From the NCBI RefSeq assembly GCF_024746835.1, contig NZ_CP080531.1, forward strand, positions 992,001 to 1,056,000: a stretch of DNA of 64,000 bases, in the 5' to 3' direction. A program made the translations under genes and the position numbers. The notes beneath the pieces are model-generated. The model was not told the DNA's origin. It ran no database searches and was given only the letters and a program-made list of their open reading frames with translations. The DNA comes from Mesorhizobium sp. AR02. GTDB taxonomy: Bacteria; Pseudomonadota; Alphaproteobacteria; Rhizobiales; Rhizobiaceae. Below, in pieces: positions 1 to 9,779 of the stretch. Numbering within the stretch: position 1 is the stretch's first letter; each line of letters opens with the position of its first letter.

Positions 1-566
1 TTGATGCCGAGATCGTGTGCCGACATCAGGTCGTAGCGGAACGAAGACGAGCAGTGGAGGATATCCTCCGGGCCGCAACCCAGCCTGTCGAACATATATT
101 CGAAGGCCTTGAAGCGGGGCTTGTAGGCCTGCGCCTGCTCGGCCGTGTAGACGGCATGGAACGGCGCGCCGAGCTTCTCGACATTGGACATGATCTGCAC
201 GTTCATGGCGTTGGACAGGATGACCAGCGGAATTTCCTTGGCGACCTTCGCCAGGCCGGCCGGAACGTCGGCGTGGGGTCCCCAGGTCGGAACGCGCTCG
301 TAGACCACCCCAGCATCGTCGGCGCTGAAGGCGACGCCGTTGCGCTTGCAGGTGCGCTCGAGCGCGTTGTGGACGACATCGGCATAGGGCTTCCAGTCGC
401 CCATGATCTCGTCGAGCCGATAGGCCGAGAAATTCTTGATGAATTCCTGCATGCGCGGCTCATCGAGGCGGCTGCCGTAGAGGTCGCGCGCCGCTTCCGC
501 CATCTGGAAATGGATCAACGTGCCGTAGCAGTCGAAGGTGATGTATTTGGGCCTGAAGGAAGCCAT
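1..566 (-). CDS. HAD-family haloacid dehalogenase type II-like hydrolase (3' end outside window)
   Basis: The start codon is at 566 and the gene runs off the left edge, leaving about 188 codons. The N-terminus carries HAD motif I (FDCYGTL, nucleophile Asp12), followed by a helical cap region, a motif II-like LSNA and the Lys of YKPRF (motif III). This order matches the L-2-haloacid dehalogenase subfamily, which hydrolyses small acids through an aspartyl ester. Real substrates of such rhizobial proteins are usually unknown. A second HAD gene of the same class lies at 3350-4072, in the opposite orientation to this one. The gene is divergent from the GNAT gene. I am confident of the family, not of dehalogenation. 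Confidence 0.85.
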   Translation of the reverse strand, partial: MASFRPKYITFDCYGTLIHFQMAEAARDLYGSRLDEPRMQEFIKNFSAYRLDEIMGDWKPYADVVHNALERTCKRNGVAFSADDAGVVYERVPTWGPHADVPAGLAKVAKEIPLVILSNAMNVQIMSNVEKLGAPFHAVYTAEQAQAYKPRFKAFEYMFDRLGCGPEDILHCSSSFRYDLMSAHDLGI

Positions 567-885
567 GTCCGTCGATCTCCGGTGGAAGCACATCCGCGTG
601 GGATGTATTTCATCATAGGACGGCAGGCAGCGGCCCACCTGACCGAAATCGCCCTCCCGAAAGCAGAAAGTTCCGTATCCGCCATCCGGTTTGGCACGCT
701 GTAGCATATGGCGTGCCGATTGCGGTGCCGGGCGCGGTGTGAGGCGCCTCCATCGCGGACGGTGTCAGCACAAGATGCGGCGCACCCCTCACGCTACGGC
801 GAAAGATACTGTCGAAGCCAAAGCCTTCAGACGATCTGCGGCGCGCCGATGGCCGAGACTTGGGCAGCAGACGGAAGGATGCCTC

Positions 886-1725
886 ATGCCGCAGGGCGAG
901 ATCGAACTCCAAGCCTTTGGGCCGGACCATATCGAGGGTGCGGTGGCGCTTTCTCGCCAGGAGAATTGGCCGCATCGCCCACAGGACTGGCAGATGGCGC
1001 TGCAGCTTTCGAGCGGCGCGGTCGCGCTCGACGGTCAGGGCCGCGTCACCGGAACCATCCTGGTCACGCCCTACGGCATGGATTGCGCCATGATCAACAT
1101 GGTGATCGTCGACAGGAACGCGCGCGGCAAGGGGCTCGGGCGCCGGCTCATGGATCAGGCCTTCGCCTTGGCCGGGAACCGTCCGCTGCGGCTCGTCGCG
1201 ACGTCAGACGGCATGCCTCTCTATGAGAAACTGGGCTTCGTGCCCTCCGGCACGATCCTGCAGCATCAGGGCAAGATTGCGGAGCTTAGCGCGCCCGATG
1301 GCGTGGAAGCCGCAAGCATCGACGATCTGCCTGACATCAAGGCGCTGGACCGCGACGCTTATGGCGCCGACCGTGAAACTCTGATCGATGCGCTGGCGGA
1401 GCGCGGCCAATTCGCGGTCATCCGCCGCGACGGCGCCATCGAGGCCTATGCCGCTATCCGCCCGTTTGGACGCGGCGAGGTGATCGGTCCGGTCATCGCG
1501 GGAAGCGTTGACGAGGCGAAGGCCCTGATCGGCTTCTTTGCCGCGCCGCGTCCCGGCGCCTTCCTGCGCGTGGATACCGGCAGCGTGACCGGCATCGCCA
1601 GCTGGCTCGAGGAAATCGGCCTCACCCATGTCGGCGGTGGCGTGGCCATGGACCGTCCGCCCAAGAACGGCGCGGAACAGATCAGACCGAAAGTTTACGC
1701 CCTCGCCAACCAGGCGCTTGGCTAG
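886..1725 (+). CDS. GNAT family N-acetyltransferase
   Basis: 279 residues from the ATG at 886. The N-terminal half is a GNAT fold with the acetyl-CoA loop R-G-K-G-L-G at residues 80-85 and the LYEKLGF segment typical of the last GNAT helix near residue 115. The C-terminal half resembles the second domain found in YitH-like acetyltransferases. The likely role is acetyl transfer from acetyl-CoA to a small amine or amino acid; the substrate cannot be read from sequence. The stop codon is 13 bp before the aminotransferase start, so the two are probably co-transcribed. Confidence 0.85.
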   Translation: MPQGEIELQAFGPDHIEGAVALSRQENWPHRPQDWQMALQLSSGAVALDGQGRVTGTILVTPYGMDCAMINMVIVDRNARGKGLGRRLMDQAFALAGNRPLRLVATSDGMPLYEKLGFVPSGTILQHQGKIAELSAPDGVEAASIDDLPDIKALDRDAYGADRETLIDALAERGQFAVIRRDGAIEAYAAIRPFGRGEVIGPVIAGSVDEAKALIGFFAAPRPGAFLRVDTGSVTGIASWLEEIGLTHVGGGVAMDRPPKNGAEQIRPKVYALANQALG

Positions 1726-1738
1726 TCGGAGGACAACA

Positions 1739-3112
1739 ATGCTCGCCAATTCCCTGATCGAACTCGACCGCGGCCATCTCATTCATCCGGTCGCCTCATA
1801 TCGCGGCCATGAGGCGCTCGGCGTCCGCGTGCTGAAATCGGCGAAGGGTGCGACCGTGACCGAAGCGTCCGGCCGGCAACTCGTCGACGGCTTCGCGGGG
1901 CTGTGGTGCGTCAATGCCGGCTACGGCCACGACAGCATCGTCGAGGCGGCGGCCCGGCAGATGCGCGAGCTTCCCTACGCCACCGCCTATTTCGACCTCG
2001 GTTCGGAGCCGGCCATCCGGCTCGCCTCGGAACTGGCCGAGCGCGCGCCGGGCGACCTCAATCACATCTTTTTCACGCTTGGCGGGTCCGACGCGGTCGA
2101 CAGCACGATCCGTTTCGTCCGCTACTACTGGAATGCCAAGGGCGAGCCGCAACGCGACCAGTTCATTTCCATAGAGCAGGGCTATCACGGCTCGTCTGTA
2201 GTCGGCGCGGGCCTGACCGCCCTGCCCGCCTTTCACGCCGGCTTCGGCATTCCCTTCGAATGGCAGCACAAGATCCCTTCCCCCTATCCCTATCGCAACC
2301 CGGTCGGCGAGGACGGCAATGCGATCATCGCCGCATCGCTCGCCACGCTGAAGGGCAAGATCGAGGAGCTCGGACCGGAGCGGGTCGCCGCCTTCTATGC
2401 CGAGCCGATCCAGGGCTCGGGCGGCGTCATCGTCCCGCCGAAAGGCTGGATCAGGGCCATGCGCGAACTCTGCCGGGAGTACGGCATCCTGTTCATCGCC
2501 GACGAGGTGATCACCGGCTTCGGCCGCACAGGACCTCTCTTCGCCTGCACGGACGAGGAGATCGTTCCGGACTTCATGACGACCGCGAAGGGGCTGACCT
2601 CGGGCTATGTTCCCATGGGCGCCGTGTTCATGGCCGATCATGTCTACGATGTCATCGCCGACGGTGCGGGCGCCTCGGCCGTCGGCCACGGCTACACCTA
2701 TTCCGCCCATCCCGTCAGCGCCGCCGTCGCGCTCGAAGTGTTGAAGCTCTATGAAGACGGCCTTCTGGACAATGGCATCAAGGCCGGTGCCCGCCTGATG
2801 GCGGGATTGAAGGGCCTCAGAGACCACCCGCTGGTCGGCGACGTGCGCGGGCGCGGCATGCTTGCCGCCATCGAACTGGTGGTCGACAAGGACAAGAAGA
2901 CGCCGCTTCCGGCGTCGGCGATGCCGGCACGGCGCATCTTCGACAGGGCCTGGGACAACGGCCTGATCATCCGTGCCTTTGCCAACGGGGTTCTCGGCTA
3001 CGCTCCCCCGCTCTGCTGCACCGACGCCGACATCGACGCGATCATCGAGCGCACGCGCCGGACGCTAGACCAGACGCTGGACGATCCCGATGTCCGCCAG
3101 GCTCTGACATGA
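1739..3112 (+). CDS. Class III (omega) aminotransferase, PLP-dependent
   Basis: 457 residues from the ATG at 1739, which follows GGAGGA. It shows the class III pattern: a PLP-phosphate loop, the IADEVITGFGRTG motif with Asp255, and the Schiff-base lysine Lys284 in TTAKGLTSGY. Length and motifs match omega-amino-acid or polyamine:pyruvate aminotransferases, which move an amino group from a terminal amine to pyruvate or a 2-oxo acid. It sits between an acetyltransferase and a HAD gene and upstream of a peptide-type ABC importer. This suggests catabolism of an imported amino compound. Substrate is inferred only in general terms. Confidence 0.88.
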   Translation: MLANSLIELDRGHLIHPVASYRGHEALGVRVLKSAKGATVTEASGRQLVDGFAGLWCVNAGYGHDSIVEAAARQMRELPYATAYFDLGSEPAIRLASELAERAPGDLNHIFFTLGGSDAVDSTIRFVRYYWNAKGEPQRDQFISIEQGYHGSSVVGAGLTALPAFHAGFGIPFEWQHKIPSPYPYRNPVGEDGNAIIAASLATLKGKIEELGPERVAAFYAEPIQGSGGVIVPPKGWIRAMRELCREYGILFIADEVITGFGRTGPLFACTDEEIVPDFMTTAKGLTSGYVPMGAVFMADHVYDVIADGAGASAVGHGYTYSAHPVSAAVALEVLKLYEDGLLDNGIKAGARLMAGLKGLRDHPLVGDVRGRGMLAAIELVVDKDKKTPLPASAMPARRIFDRAWDNGLIIRAFANGVLGYAPPLCCTDADIDAIIERTRRTLDQTLDDPDVRQALT

Positions 3113-3349
3113 TGGCGGCGAAATATGTCGTGTCTCGAAATATCGCCGGGGCGGACGATTTCGCAATTTTGTGCCGCCCCCTCACGCCTTTTCGGCGAAT
3201 CCAGCGCGGGGGAAGTGCCAGACTGCAGTTAAGACAAGGCCAGAAAGCCCGGATTTCCGGGCCTTCGAAAAGGGCCGACGCCCCGGACAGCACGGAATTT
3301 TGTTCTGTTCAACACATGCAATTCGGCCGTACGCAGAGGAGAGCCAGTC

Positions 3350-4072
3350 TTGGCCAGGGGCTTTAGCGAATTCAAATACTTGACCTTCGATGTGGTTGGC
3401 ACGCTGATCGACTTCGAAGGCGGCATCACGACCTGCCTGGCGGAAATTGCCGCCGAGGCCGGCGTTTCGATCGATGCCGAGGAAGCGCTGAGCCTCTACC
3501 GGCAGGCCCGCTACATGCCCGATGCGGGCCTATTCCCCGACGATCTCGTACGTGTCTACAAGGTCATCGCGCCGCGGCTCGGCCTGCCGGCTGACGAAAA
3601 ATACGGCGTCCGCCTGCGGGACTCCGCCAGTGTCTGGCAAGGCTTCCCGGACAGCGCGGCTGCATTGGCGGAGCTTGCGAAGTCGCATAGGCTGATCGCG
3701 ATGACCAATGCCCGGCGCTGGGCGCTCGATCATTTCGAGAAGCAGCTCGGCTCGCCCTTTTTCGCCACCTTTACGGCCGACGATACAGGCACAGAGAAAC
3801 CGGACCCGGCCTTCTTCCAGAAGGTCTTCGATTTCGTCGCCTCAAGGGGCGACAGCAAGGACGATATCCTGCACGTCGCGCAAAGCCAGTATCACGACAT
3901 CGGCATATCCCGGGCGCTTGGCTTGACCAACTGCTGGATCGAGCGCCGGCATGCCCAGAAGGGCTATGGCGGCACGATCGAACCCGAGCGCTTCACCGTG
4001 CCGGACTACCACTTCACCTCAATGGCCGCGTTGGCGTCGGCCGTGCGGGAAAGCCTGAAGGAACGAACCTGA
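3350..4072 (+). CDS. HAD-family haloacid dehalogenase type II-like hydrolase
   Basis: 240 residues. I chose the TTG at 3350 because a GAGGAGAG ribosome-binding site lies just upstream and no better ATG is available. HAD motif I is FDVVGTL, motif II is the MTNAR segment, and the motif III lysine is in TEKPDP; a conserved ADD/GTEKPDPAFF stretch matches 2-haloacid dehalogenase-like proteins. It is the second HAD of this class in the first 4 kb and is only distantly similar to the one at 1-566. It precedes the ABC importer genes by 57 bp and may share their transcript. Confidence 0.83.
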   Translation: MARGFSEFKYLTFDVVGTLIDFEGGITTCLAEIAAEAGVSIDAEEALSLYRQARYMPDAGLFPDDLVRVYKVIAPRLGLPADEKYGVRLRDSASVWQGFPDSAAALAELAKSHRLIAMTNARRWALDHFEKQLGSPFFATFTADDTGTEKPDPAFFQKVFDFVASRGDSKDDILHVAQSQYHDIGISRALGLTNCWIERRHAQKGYGGTIEPERFTVPDYHFTSMAALASAVRESLKERT

Positions 4073-4129
4073 GCCCGGAAAGCCGCGTCAAGACGAGCAA
4101 CCCGGAAAACAAACAGAAAGGGGAATGAT

Positions 4130-5740
4130 ATGACCGACAAGATCACGAACTGGACCAGCGCAGACGATGCCATGGTCGAAAATGCCATTCGGCGGGGCGC
4201 GAGCCGCCGCGAACTCCTCAAGATGCTGTTGGCTGGCGGCGCCGCGATTGCCGCGGGCAGCGTGGTGCTTGGCCGTGCCACCAATGCCGTCGCCGCCACG
4301 CCGGTTTCCGGCGGGACTTTCAAGGCCGCCGGCTGGTCGTCCTCGACCGCCGACACGCTCGATCCGGCAAAGGCGTCGCTGTCGACCGACTATGTCCGCT
4401 GCTGCTCGCTCTACAACCGCCTGACTTTCCTCGACAAGGATGGCGTCACGCAGATGGAGCTGGCCGAAAGCTTCGACAGCAAGGACGCCAAGACCTGGAC
4501 GGTGAAGCTACGCAAGGGCGTCACCTTCCATGATGGCAAAGACCTCACCGCAGACGACGTCGTCTTCTCGCTGAAGCGCCATCTCGACAAGGCTGTCGGT
4601 TCCAAGGTCGCCAAGATCGCCGCGCAGATGACCGGCTTCAAGGCCGTCGACAAGTCCACGGTCGAAATCACGCTCGCCGACCCGAATGCCGACCTCCCGA
4701 CCATCCTGGCGCTGCACCACTTCATGATCGTCCAGGACGGCACTACGGACTTCTCCAAGGGCAATGGCACCGGCGCCTTCGTGCTGCAAACGTTCGAGCC
4801 GGGCGTGCGTTCGGTGGTCACCAAGAACAAGAACTACTGGAAGTCGGGCAAGCCCTATCTCGACTCGTTCGAGTTCATCGCCATCAGCGACGACAGCGCC
4901 CGCGTCAACGCGCTCCTGTCTGGCGACATCAGTTTCGCCGCCTCGATCAATCCGCGCGCGATGAAGCTCATCGGCGGCCAGCAGGGTTTCGAACTGTCGA
5001 AGACGACTTCGGGCAACTACACCGACCTCAACATCCGGCTCGATATGGATCCGGGCAGCAAGGCCGACTTCGTGGCCGGCATGAAGTATCTCGTCAACCG
5101 TGAGCAGATCGTCAAATCGGCGCTGCGTGGGCTCGGCGAAATCGGCAACGACCAGCCCGTCTCGCCGGCGAACATCTACCACAACGCCGACGTCAAGCCG
5201 AAGGCTTTCGACCCGGACAAGGCGAAGTTCCACTTCCAGAAGGCGGGCCTGCTCGGCCAGTCCATCCCGGTGGTCGCTTCCGACGCGGCGACCTCGTCGA
5301 TCGACATGGCGGTGATCATCCAGGCCGCCGGAGCGGATATCGGCATGAAGCTCGACGTCCAGCGCGTCCCGTCCGACGGCTATTGGGACAATTACTGGCT
5401 CAAGGCGCCGATCCATTTCGGCAACATCAATCCGCGCCCGACGCCGGACATCCTGTTCTCGTTGCTCTACGCCTCCAACGCGCCCTGGAACGAAAGCCAG
5501 TACAAGTCCGAGAAATTCGACAAGCTGCTCGTCGAAGCGCGCGGCCTGCTCGACCAGGCCAAGCGCAAGGAGATTTACGGCCAGATGCAGGCCATGGTCT
5601 CCGAGGAGGCCGGCACCATCATCCCGGCTTACATTTCCAACGTCGATGCCCTCTCCAGCAAGGTGAAGGGTTTGGAGGCGAACCCGCTCGGTGGCATGAT
5701 GGGCTACGCAATGGCGGAATATCTCTGGCTCGAAGCCTGA
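4130..5740 (+). CDS. ABC transporter substrate-binding protein, family 5 (peptide/opine type)
   Basis: 536 residues, preceded by AAAGGGG. The N-terminus has a twin-arginine export signal (S-R-R-E-L-L-K at residues 25-31), a hydrophobic stretch and an AVAA cleavage region, so export by Tat is likely. The mature part has the SBP_bac_5 features LDPAKAS, VTFHDGKDLTADDVVFSLKR and the C-terminal YGQMQAMVSEEAGTIIP. This family delivers peptides, opines or nickel to ABC permeases in the inner membrane. The two permeases and the double ATPase follow directly, making a complete import operon apart from the lesion in the ATPase. Confidence 0.92.
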   Translation: MTDKITNWTSADDAMVENAIRRGASRRELLKMLLAGGAAIAAGSVVLGRATNAVAATPVSGGTFKAAGWSSSTADTLDPAKASLSTDYVRCCSLYNRLTFLDKDGVTQMELAESFDSKDAKTWTVKLRKGVTFHDGKDLTADDVVFSLKRHLDKAVGSKVAKIAAQMTGFKAVDKSTVEITLADPNADLPTILALHHFMIVQDGTTDFSKGNGTGAFVLQTFEPGVRSVVTKNKNYWKSGKPYLDSFEFIAISDDSARVNALLSGDISFAASINPRAMKLIGGQQGFELSKTTSGNYTDLNIRLDMDPGSKADFVAGMKYLVNREQIVKSALRGLGEIGNDQPVSPANIYHNADVKPKAFDPDKAKFHFQKAGLLGQSIPVVASDAATSSIDMAVIIQAAGADIGMKLDVQRVPSDGYWDNYWLKAPIHFGNINPRPTPDILFSLLYASNAPWNESQYKSEKFDKLLVEARGLLDQAKRKEIYGQMQAMVSEEAGTIIPAYISNVDALSSKVKGLEANPLGGMMGYAMAEYLWLEA

Positions 5741-5827
5741 GAGGCGCCTGCCAGGGACCGGATAGCGGGTCCCTGGCACCCTATTGCGCAACATGGCTTG
5801 GCCGAACGCAACCGCAGGAGCGCTTCC

Positions 5828-6778
5828 ATGACGTCTGGGGTTCTAAACCTCGTGCTGAAGCGGCTGGCAATCGCGGTTGTCACGCTTTTGATCGTTCTGT
5901 TCGCCGTGTTTTTCGCCACCAGCATGCTGCCCGGCGACACCGCGTCGATCCTGCTCGGCCAGGCGGCGACCCCGGAAGCCGTCGCCGGCCTGCGCGATGC
6001 CATGCATCTCAACGATCCGGCAATCCTGCGCTTCCTGCGCTGGCTTCTCGGCCTGCTCCACGGCGATCTCGGCACCTCCTATGCCAATCAGATGCCGGTT
6101 GCGGCGCTGATCGGCGGGCGCTTCGTCAACACAATGGAGCTCGCCGGCATCACCACGCTGCTCTCGGTGCCGCTGGCGCTGACGCTCGGCATCACCGCCG
6201 CCATGTTGCGCGGCTCCCTCTACGACCGCACCGTCACCATTCTTTCGATCGGCGTCATCTCCGTGCCGGAGTTCATGGTCGCGACCCTCGCGGTCCTGCT
6301 TTTCGCCGTTTATCTCAAATGGCTGCCGGCATTGTCCTCGGTCAATGAGGCGCATACGCTGACCGACCTCGTGCGCATCTATGCGATGCCGGTGATCACG
6401 CTCACCTTCGTCATCTCAGCCCAGATGATCCGCATGACCCGTGCCGCGGTGATCGAAACGCTTTCCACGCCTTATGTCGAGATGGCGCTGCTCAAGGGCG
6501 CCTCGCGCAGCCGCATGGTGCTGAGGCATGCGCTTCCCAATGCGCTCGGGCCGATCGTCAACGCGGTTGCGCTGTCGCTGTCCTATCTGGTCGGCGGCGT
6601 CATCATCGTGGAGACGATCTTCAACTATCCCGGCATCGCCAAGCTGATGGTCGATGCGGTCGCGACCCGCGACCTGCCGCTGATCCAGAGCTGCGCGATG
6701 ATCTTCTGCCTCGGCTATCTCTTGCTCATCACCGTCGCCGACATCATCGCCATCATGTCCAACCCGAGGCTCAGGTGA
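5828..6778 (+). CDS. ABC transporter permease (DppB/OppB type)
   Basis: 316 residues from the ATG at 5828, chosen because GCAGGAG sits upstream; an upstream in-frame ATG at 5798 lacks this. Hydrophobic segments and the signature VEMALLKGASRSRMVLRHALPNALGP, the EAA loop that docks on the ATPase, mark it as the first permease of a peptide-type importer. Typical DppB proteins are 310-340 residues. Its stop overlaps the start of the second permease by 4 bp, which points to translational coupling. Confidence 0.92.
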   Translation: MTSGVLNLVLKRLAIAVVTLLIVLFAVFFATSMLPGDTASILLGQAATPEAVAGLRDAMHLNDPAILRFLRWLLGLLHGDLGTSYANQMPVAALIGGRFVNTMELAGITTLLSVPLALTLGITAAMLRGSLYDRTVTILSIGVISVPEFMVATLAVLLFAVYLKWLPALSSVNEAHTLTDLVRIYAMPVITLTFVISAQMIRMTRAAVIETLSTPYVEMALLKGASRSRMVLRHALPNALGPIVNAVALSLSYLVGGVIIVETIFNYPGIAKLMVDAVATRDLPLIQSCAMIFCLGYLLLITVADIIAIMSNPRLR

Positions 6779-7626
6779 CGATGGCGCGCGTGGCAGCTCC
6801 CCGGCGGTCCTTCCTGGGTCACAGTTACAATCTCGTGGGCGTCGTGGCCGCGCTGGTCATCCTGGCGTGGACGCTGATCGCCATCTTCGCGCCCACCATC
6901 ATTCCCCATTCGATCGGCGACATCGTCGACGACGATTATTTCGGCCCGATGCGTCAGGGCCTGTGGCTCGGCTCGGACTATCTGGGGCGCGATATGCTCT
7001 CGCGGGTGCTGATGGGCGCGCGCTACACCGTCGGCATTTCGCTCGCCGCCGTCGCCATCGCCTGCTTCTCGGGCGTCGTGCTGGGGATGATCGCAGCCGT
7101 CACCGGCGGCTGGCTCGACACCTGCCTCAGCCGCTTCCTCGATGCCCTGAACTCCATTCCCAGCAAGCTGTTCGGCCTTGTGGTCGTCGCCGCGGTCGGC
7201 TCGTCGATCCCGGCGCTGATCCTGACGCTCGCCGTCATCTACATACCGGGCGCCTACCGCTTCGCGCGGGCGCTCGCCGTCAACATCAACAGCATGGACT
7301 TCATGACCGTCGCCCGTGTCCGCGGCGAAAGCACCGCCTATCTCATCGGGTCCGAGATCCTGCCCAATATCATCCGCCCGGTGCTGGCCGACTTCGGCCT
7401 GCGCTTCGTCTTCATCGTGCTTTTGCTCTCCGGCCTGTCCTTCCTCGGGCTCGGCCTGCAACCGCCGCTCGCCGACTGGGGCGCGCTGGTGCGCGAGAAC
7501 ATCGGCGGCCTGCCCTTCGCGGCTCCCGCTGTCATCGTTCCCTCGCTGGCGATCGCCAGCCTCACCATCAGCGTCAACCTGCTGATCGACAACCTGCCGC
7601 AGAAGATCAGGGACAGGGACGCATGA
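6775..7626 (+). CDS. ABC transporter permease (DppC/OppC type)
   Basis: 283 residues if the GTG at 6775 is used; an ATG two codons downstream (6781) is the alternative. It has several membrane segments and the EAA-loop region VARVRGESTAYLIGSEILPN, typical of DppC. It pairs with the upstream permease to form the membrane channel. GTGA overlap upstream and ATGA overlap with the ATPase gene downstream indicate one polycistronic unit. No defect is visible. Confidence 0.92.
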   Translation: MTMARVAAPRRSFLGHSYNLVGVVAALVILAWTLIAIFAPTIIPHSIGDIVDDDYFGPMRQGLWLGSDYLGRDMLSRVLMGARYTVGISLAAVAIACFSGVVLGMIAAVTGGWLDTCLSRFLDALNSIPSKLFGLVVVAAVGSSIPALILTLAVIYIPGAYRFARALAVNINSMDFMTVARVRGESTAYLIGSEILPNIIRPVLADFGLRFVFIVLLLSGLSFLGLGLQPPLADWGALVRENIGGLPFAAPAVIVPSLAIASLTISVNLLIDNLPQKIRDRDA

Positions 7627-9278
7627 CCAATCTGGTCCAGGTCAGGAATCTGAGGATCGAGGCGACGACCGACTCCGGACGTGTCGTCGAAATCATCAAG
7701 GGCGTCAGCCTCGACATCGCCGACGGCGAGATCGTCGCCCTGATCGGTGAGAGCGGCTCCGGCAAGACGACGGTGGCGCTCTCGCTCATGGGCTATGCGC
7801 GGCCCGGCTGCCGGATCATCGGCGGCGAGATCAATGTGAACGGCAAGAACATGGCCGCACTTTCCGAAAAGCAGCGCGCCAAATTGCGCGGCACCGACAT
7901 TGCCTATGTTCCGCAAAGTGCCGCCGCCTCGTTCAACCCCTCGTCCACCATCATGGAGCAGGTGATCGAGGTTACGCGCATCCACGGCCTGATGCCGCCC
8001 GAGCAGGCGCGAAAGCGCGCGGTCGAGCTGTTCAGGGCCTTGTCGCTGCCGGACCCGGAAGGGATCGGCGCGCGTTATCCGCACCAGGTTTCAGGCGGGC
8101 AATTGCAGCGGCTGTCGGCGGCCATGGCGCTTATCGGCGATCCCAAGCTGATGATCTTCGACGAGCCGACAACGGCACTCGACGTGACGACGCAGATCGA
8201 CGTGCTGAAGGCATTCAAGTCGGTCATGCGGGCTGGCGGGATAGCGGGGGTCTACGTTTCGCACGATCTCGCGGTCGTCGCCCAGATCGCCGACCACATT
8301 GTGGTGCTGAAGGGCGGCGAAGTGCAGGAGACCGGCACCACCGCTCAGATTCTTTCGGCCGCCCAGCACCCCTATACGCGCGAACTTTTGGCTGCCTTCG
8401 AGCCGAAGCCGCGGCAAGCGCATGCGGACGCGGATGCCGGCGCCAAGCCGTTGCTGCGCATCGACAATGTGACGGCCGGCTACGGCGCGGTGCGGGCTGA
8501 CGGACTGCCGCTTATCCGCGCTGTCAATTCCGTCAGCCTGGTCGTCGAGAAGGGGCGCAATCTCGGCGTCATCGGCGAATCCGGCTGCGGAAAATCGACG
8601 CTGGCGCGCGTCATCGCCGGCATCCATCCAGCGGCGGCCGGCGACATCGTCTTCGACGGCAAGCAACTGGAGCGCGCTGCAAGGAAACGCAGCCAGGACC
8701 AGCTGCGCGAGATGCAGATCGTGTTCCAGTATGCCGATACCGCGCTCAATCCGGCCAAGCCGGTCGAAGACATCATTGCCCGGCCGCTGGCCTTCTAGCA
8801 CGGGCTCGACAGGCAGGCGCGCTCGAAGCGTGTCGACGAACTGCTCGACATGGTTCGCCTGCCCAGGACGCTGCGCTATCGTCGCCCGTCGGAGCTCTCG
8901 GGCGGCCAGAAGCAGCGCGTGAATTTGGCGCGCGCGCTGGCGGCCGACCCCAAGCTGATCATCTGCGACGAAATCACCTCGGCGCTCGACACGGTGGTGG
9001 CGGCCGCCGTGATCGAACTGCTCAAGGAGTTGCAGCGCGAGTTGGGCCTTTCCTACATCTTCATCAGCCACGACCTCTCCGTCGTCGAAGCGATCTGCGA
9101 CGAGATCATGGTCATGTACAATGGCGAGCGGGTGGAGCAGATCACGCCCGACAAGCTGAAAGTGCCCACCCACCCCTATTCCAAGCTTCTGTTCTCCTCC
9201 GTGCCGAAGCTCGATCCGACGTGGCTCGATGGCCTCGTCCGCGACCCCGAGCTTGTCAGCCAGTACGGCCATCGCTGA
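7623..9278 (+). pseudogene. Fused double ABC ATPase (DppD-DppF type) interrupted by in-frame TAG
   Basis: Reading through gives 551 codons in one frame, the usual size of fused ATPases of peptide importers. Domain 1 is complete: Walker A at residues 42-49 (GESGSGKT), signature VSGGQ at 156-160, Walker B Asp180-Glu181. Domain 2 has Walker A at 318-325 (GESGCGKS), but codon 392 (8796-8798) is TAG. Its signature (LSGGQKQR), Walker B and switch His lie beyond the stop, in the same frame. A tyrosine or another residue one base away from TAG was probably there. The truncated product keeps one working ATPase site at most. The alternatives are amber suppression, reinitiation or a base-call error. Confidence 0.85.
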
Positions 9279-9293
9279 CGAAACGGCAGAGCC

Positions 9294-9770
9294 TCACCTC
9301 GGAAACAGGCTGGGCAACGGCATGTGCGCCTTGACGATGGGAGACTTCAGCACCACGAAGCTGAAATACTTGTCGATGCCGATATCCATGTCGGTCAGCC
9401 GCTCCATGATCGCCTGGTACTCGCCGATACCGGCGGCCACGAATTTCATCAAATAGTCGTAACGGGCGGAAACGCGGTGGCATTCGACGGCCGCATCAAC
9501 CTTGTCGATGGCGGCAAGGAAACGCGCGAAGTCGATCTGACGGTGGTTCTTGAGCGTAATTTCCGTGAAGACGGTGAGTGTCCGCCCCAGCTTTGCAATG
9601 TCGATCTGCGCTGAATAGCGCACGATATAGCCTTCGGCCTGCAGCTTCTTTACCCGCATCAGACAGGGGCTGGGGGAGAGATTGACCAGTTCCGCCAGCT
9701 CCACATTTGTGATGCGGCCGTTCTTCTGCAGCTCATACAGAATCTTGATGTCAATCCGATCGAGTTTCAT
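9294..9770 (-). CDS. Lrp/AsnC family transcriptional regulator (copy 1)
   Basis: 158 residues: an N-terminal helix-turn-helix (RITNVELAELVNLSPSPCLMRVKKL, about residues 19-43) and a C-terminal ligand-sensing RAM domain. Such proteins usually sense an amino acid and control nearby catabolic genes. It lies just downstream of, and on the same strand as, the old-yellow-enzyme gene (9 bp gap), so it may be co-expressed with it. It is about 85 percent identical by eye to a second Lrp gene at 12897-13373, with the C-terminal 30 residues the same. Confidence 0.92.
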   Translation of the reverse strand: MKLDRIDIKILYELQKNGRITNVELAELVNLSPSPCLMRVKKLQAEGYIVRYSAQIDIAKLGRTLTVFTEITLKNHRQIDFARFLAAIDKVDAAVECHRVSARYDYLMKFVAAGIGEYQAIMERLTDMDIGIDKYFSFVVLKSPIVKAHMPLPSLFPR

Positions 9771-9779
9771 GGGGCCCGT

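Noticed and set aside
3247..3262. GCCCGG-ATTT-CCGGGC hairpin after the aminotransferase
   Set aside because: Possible terminator, but no T-run on the plus strand and only a weak one on the minus strand; too uncertain to list.
4508..5794. 428-codon open frame on the minus strand
   Set aside because: Antisense to the clear family 5 substrate-binding protein.
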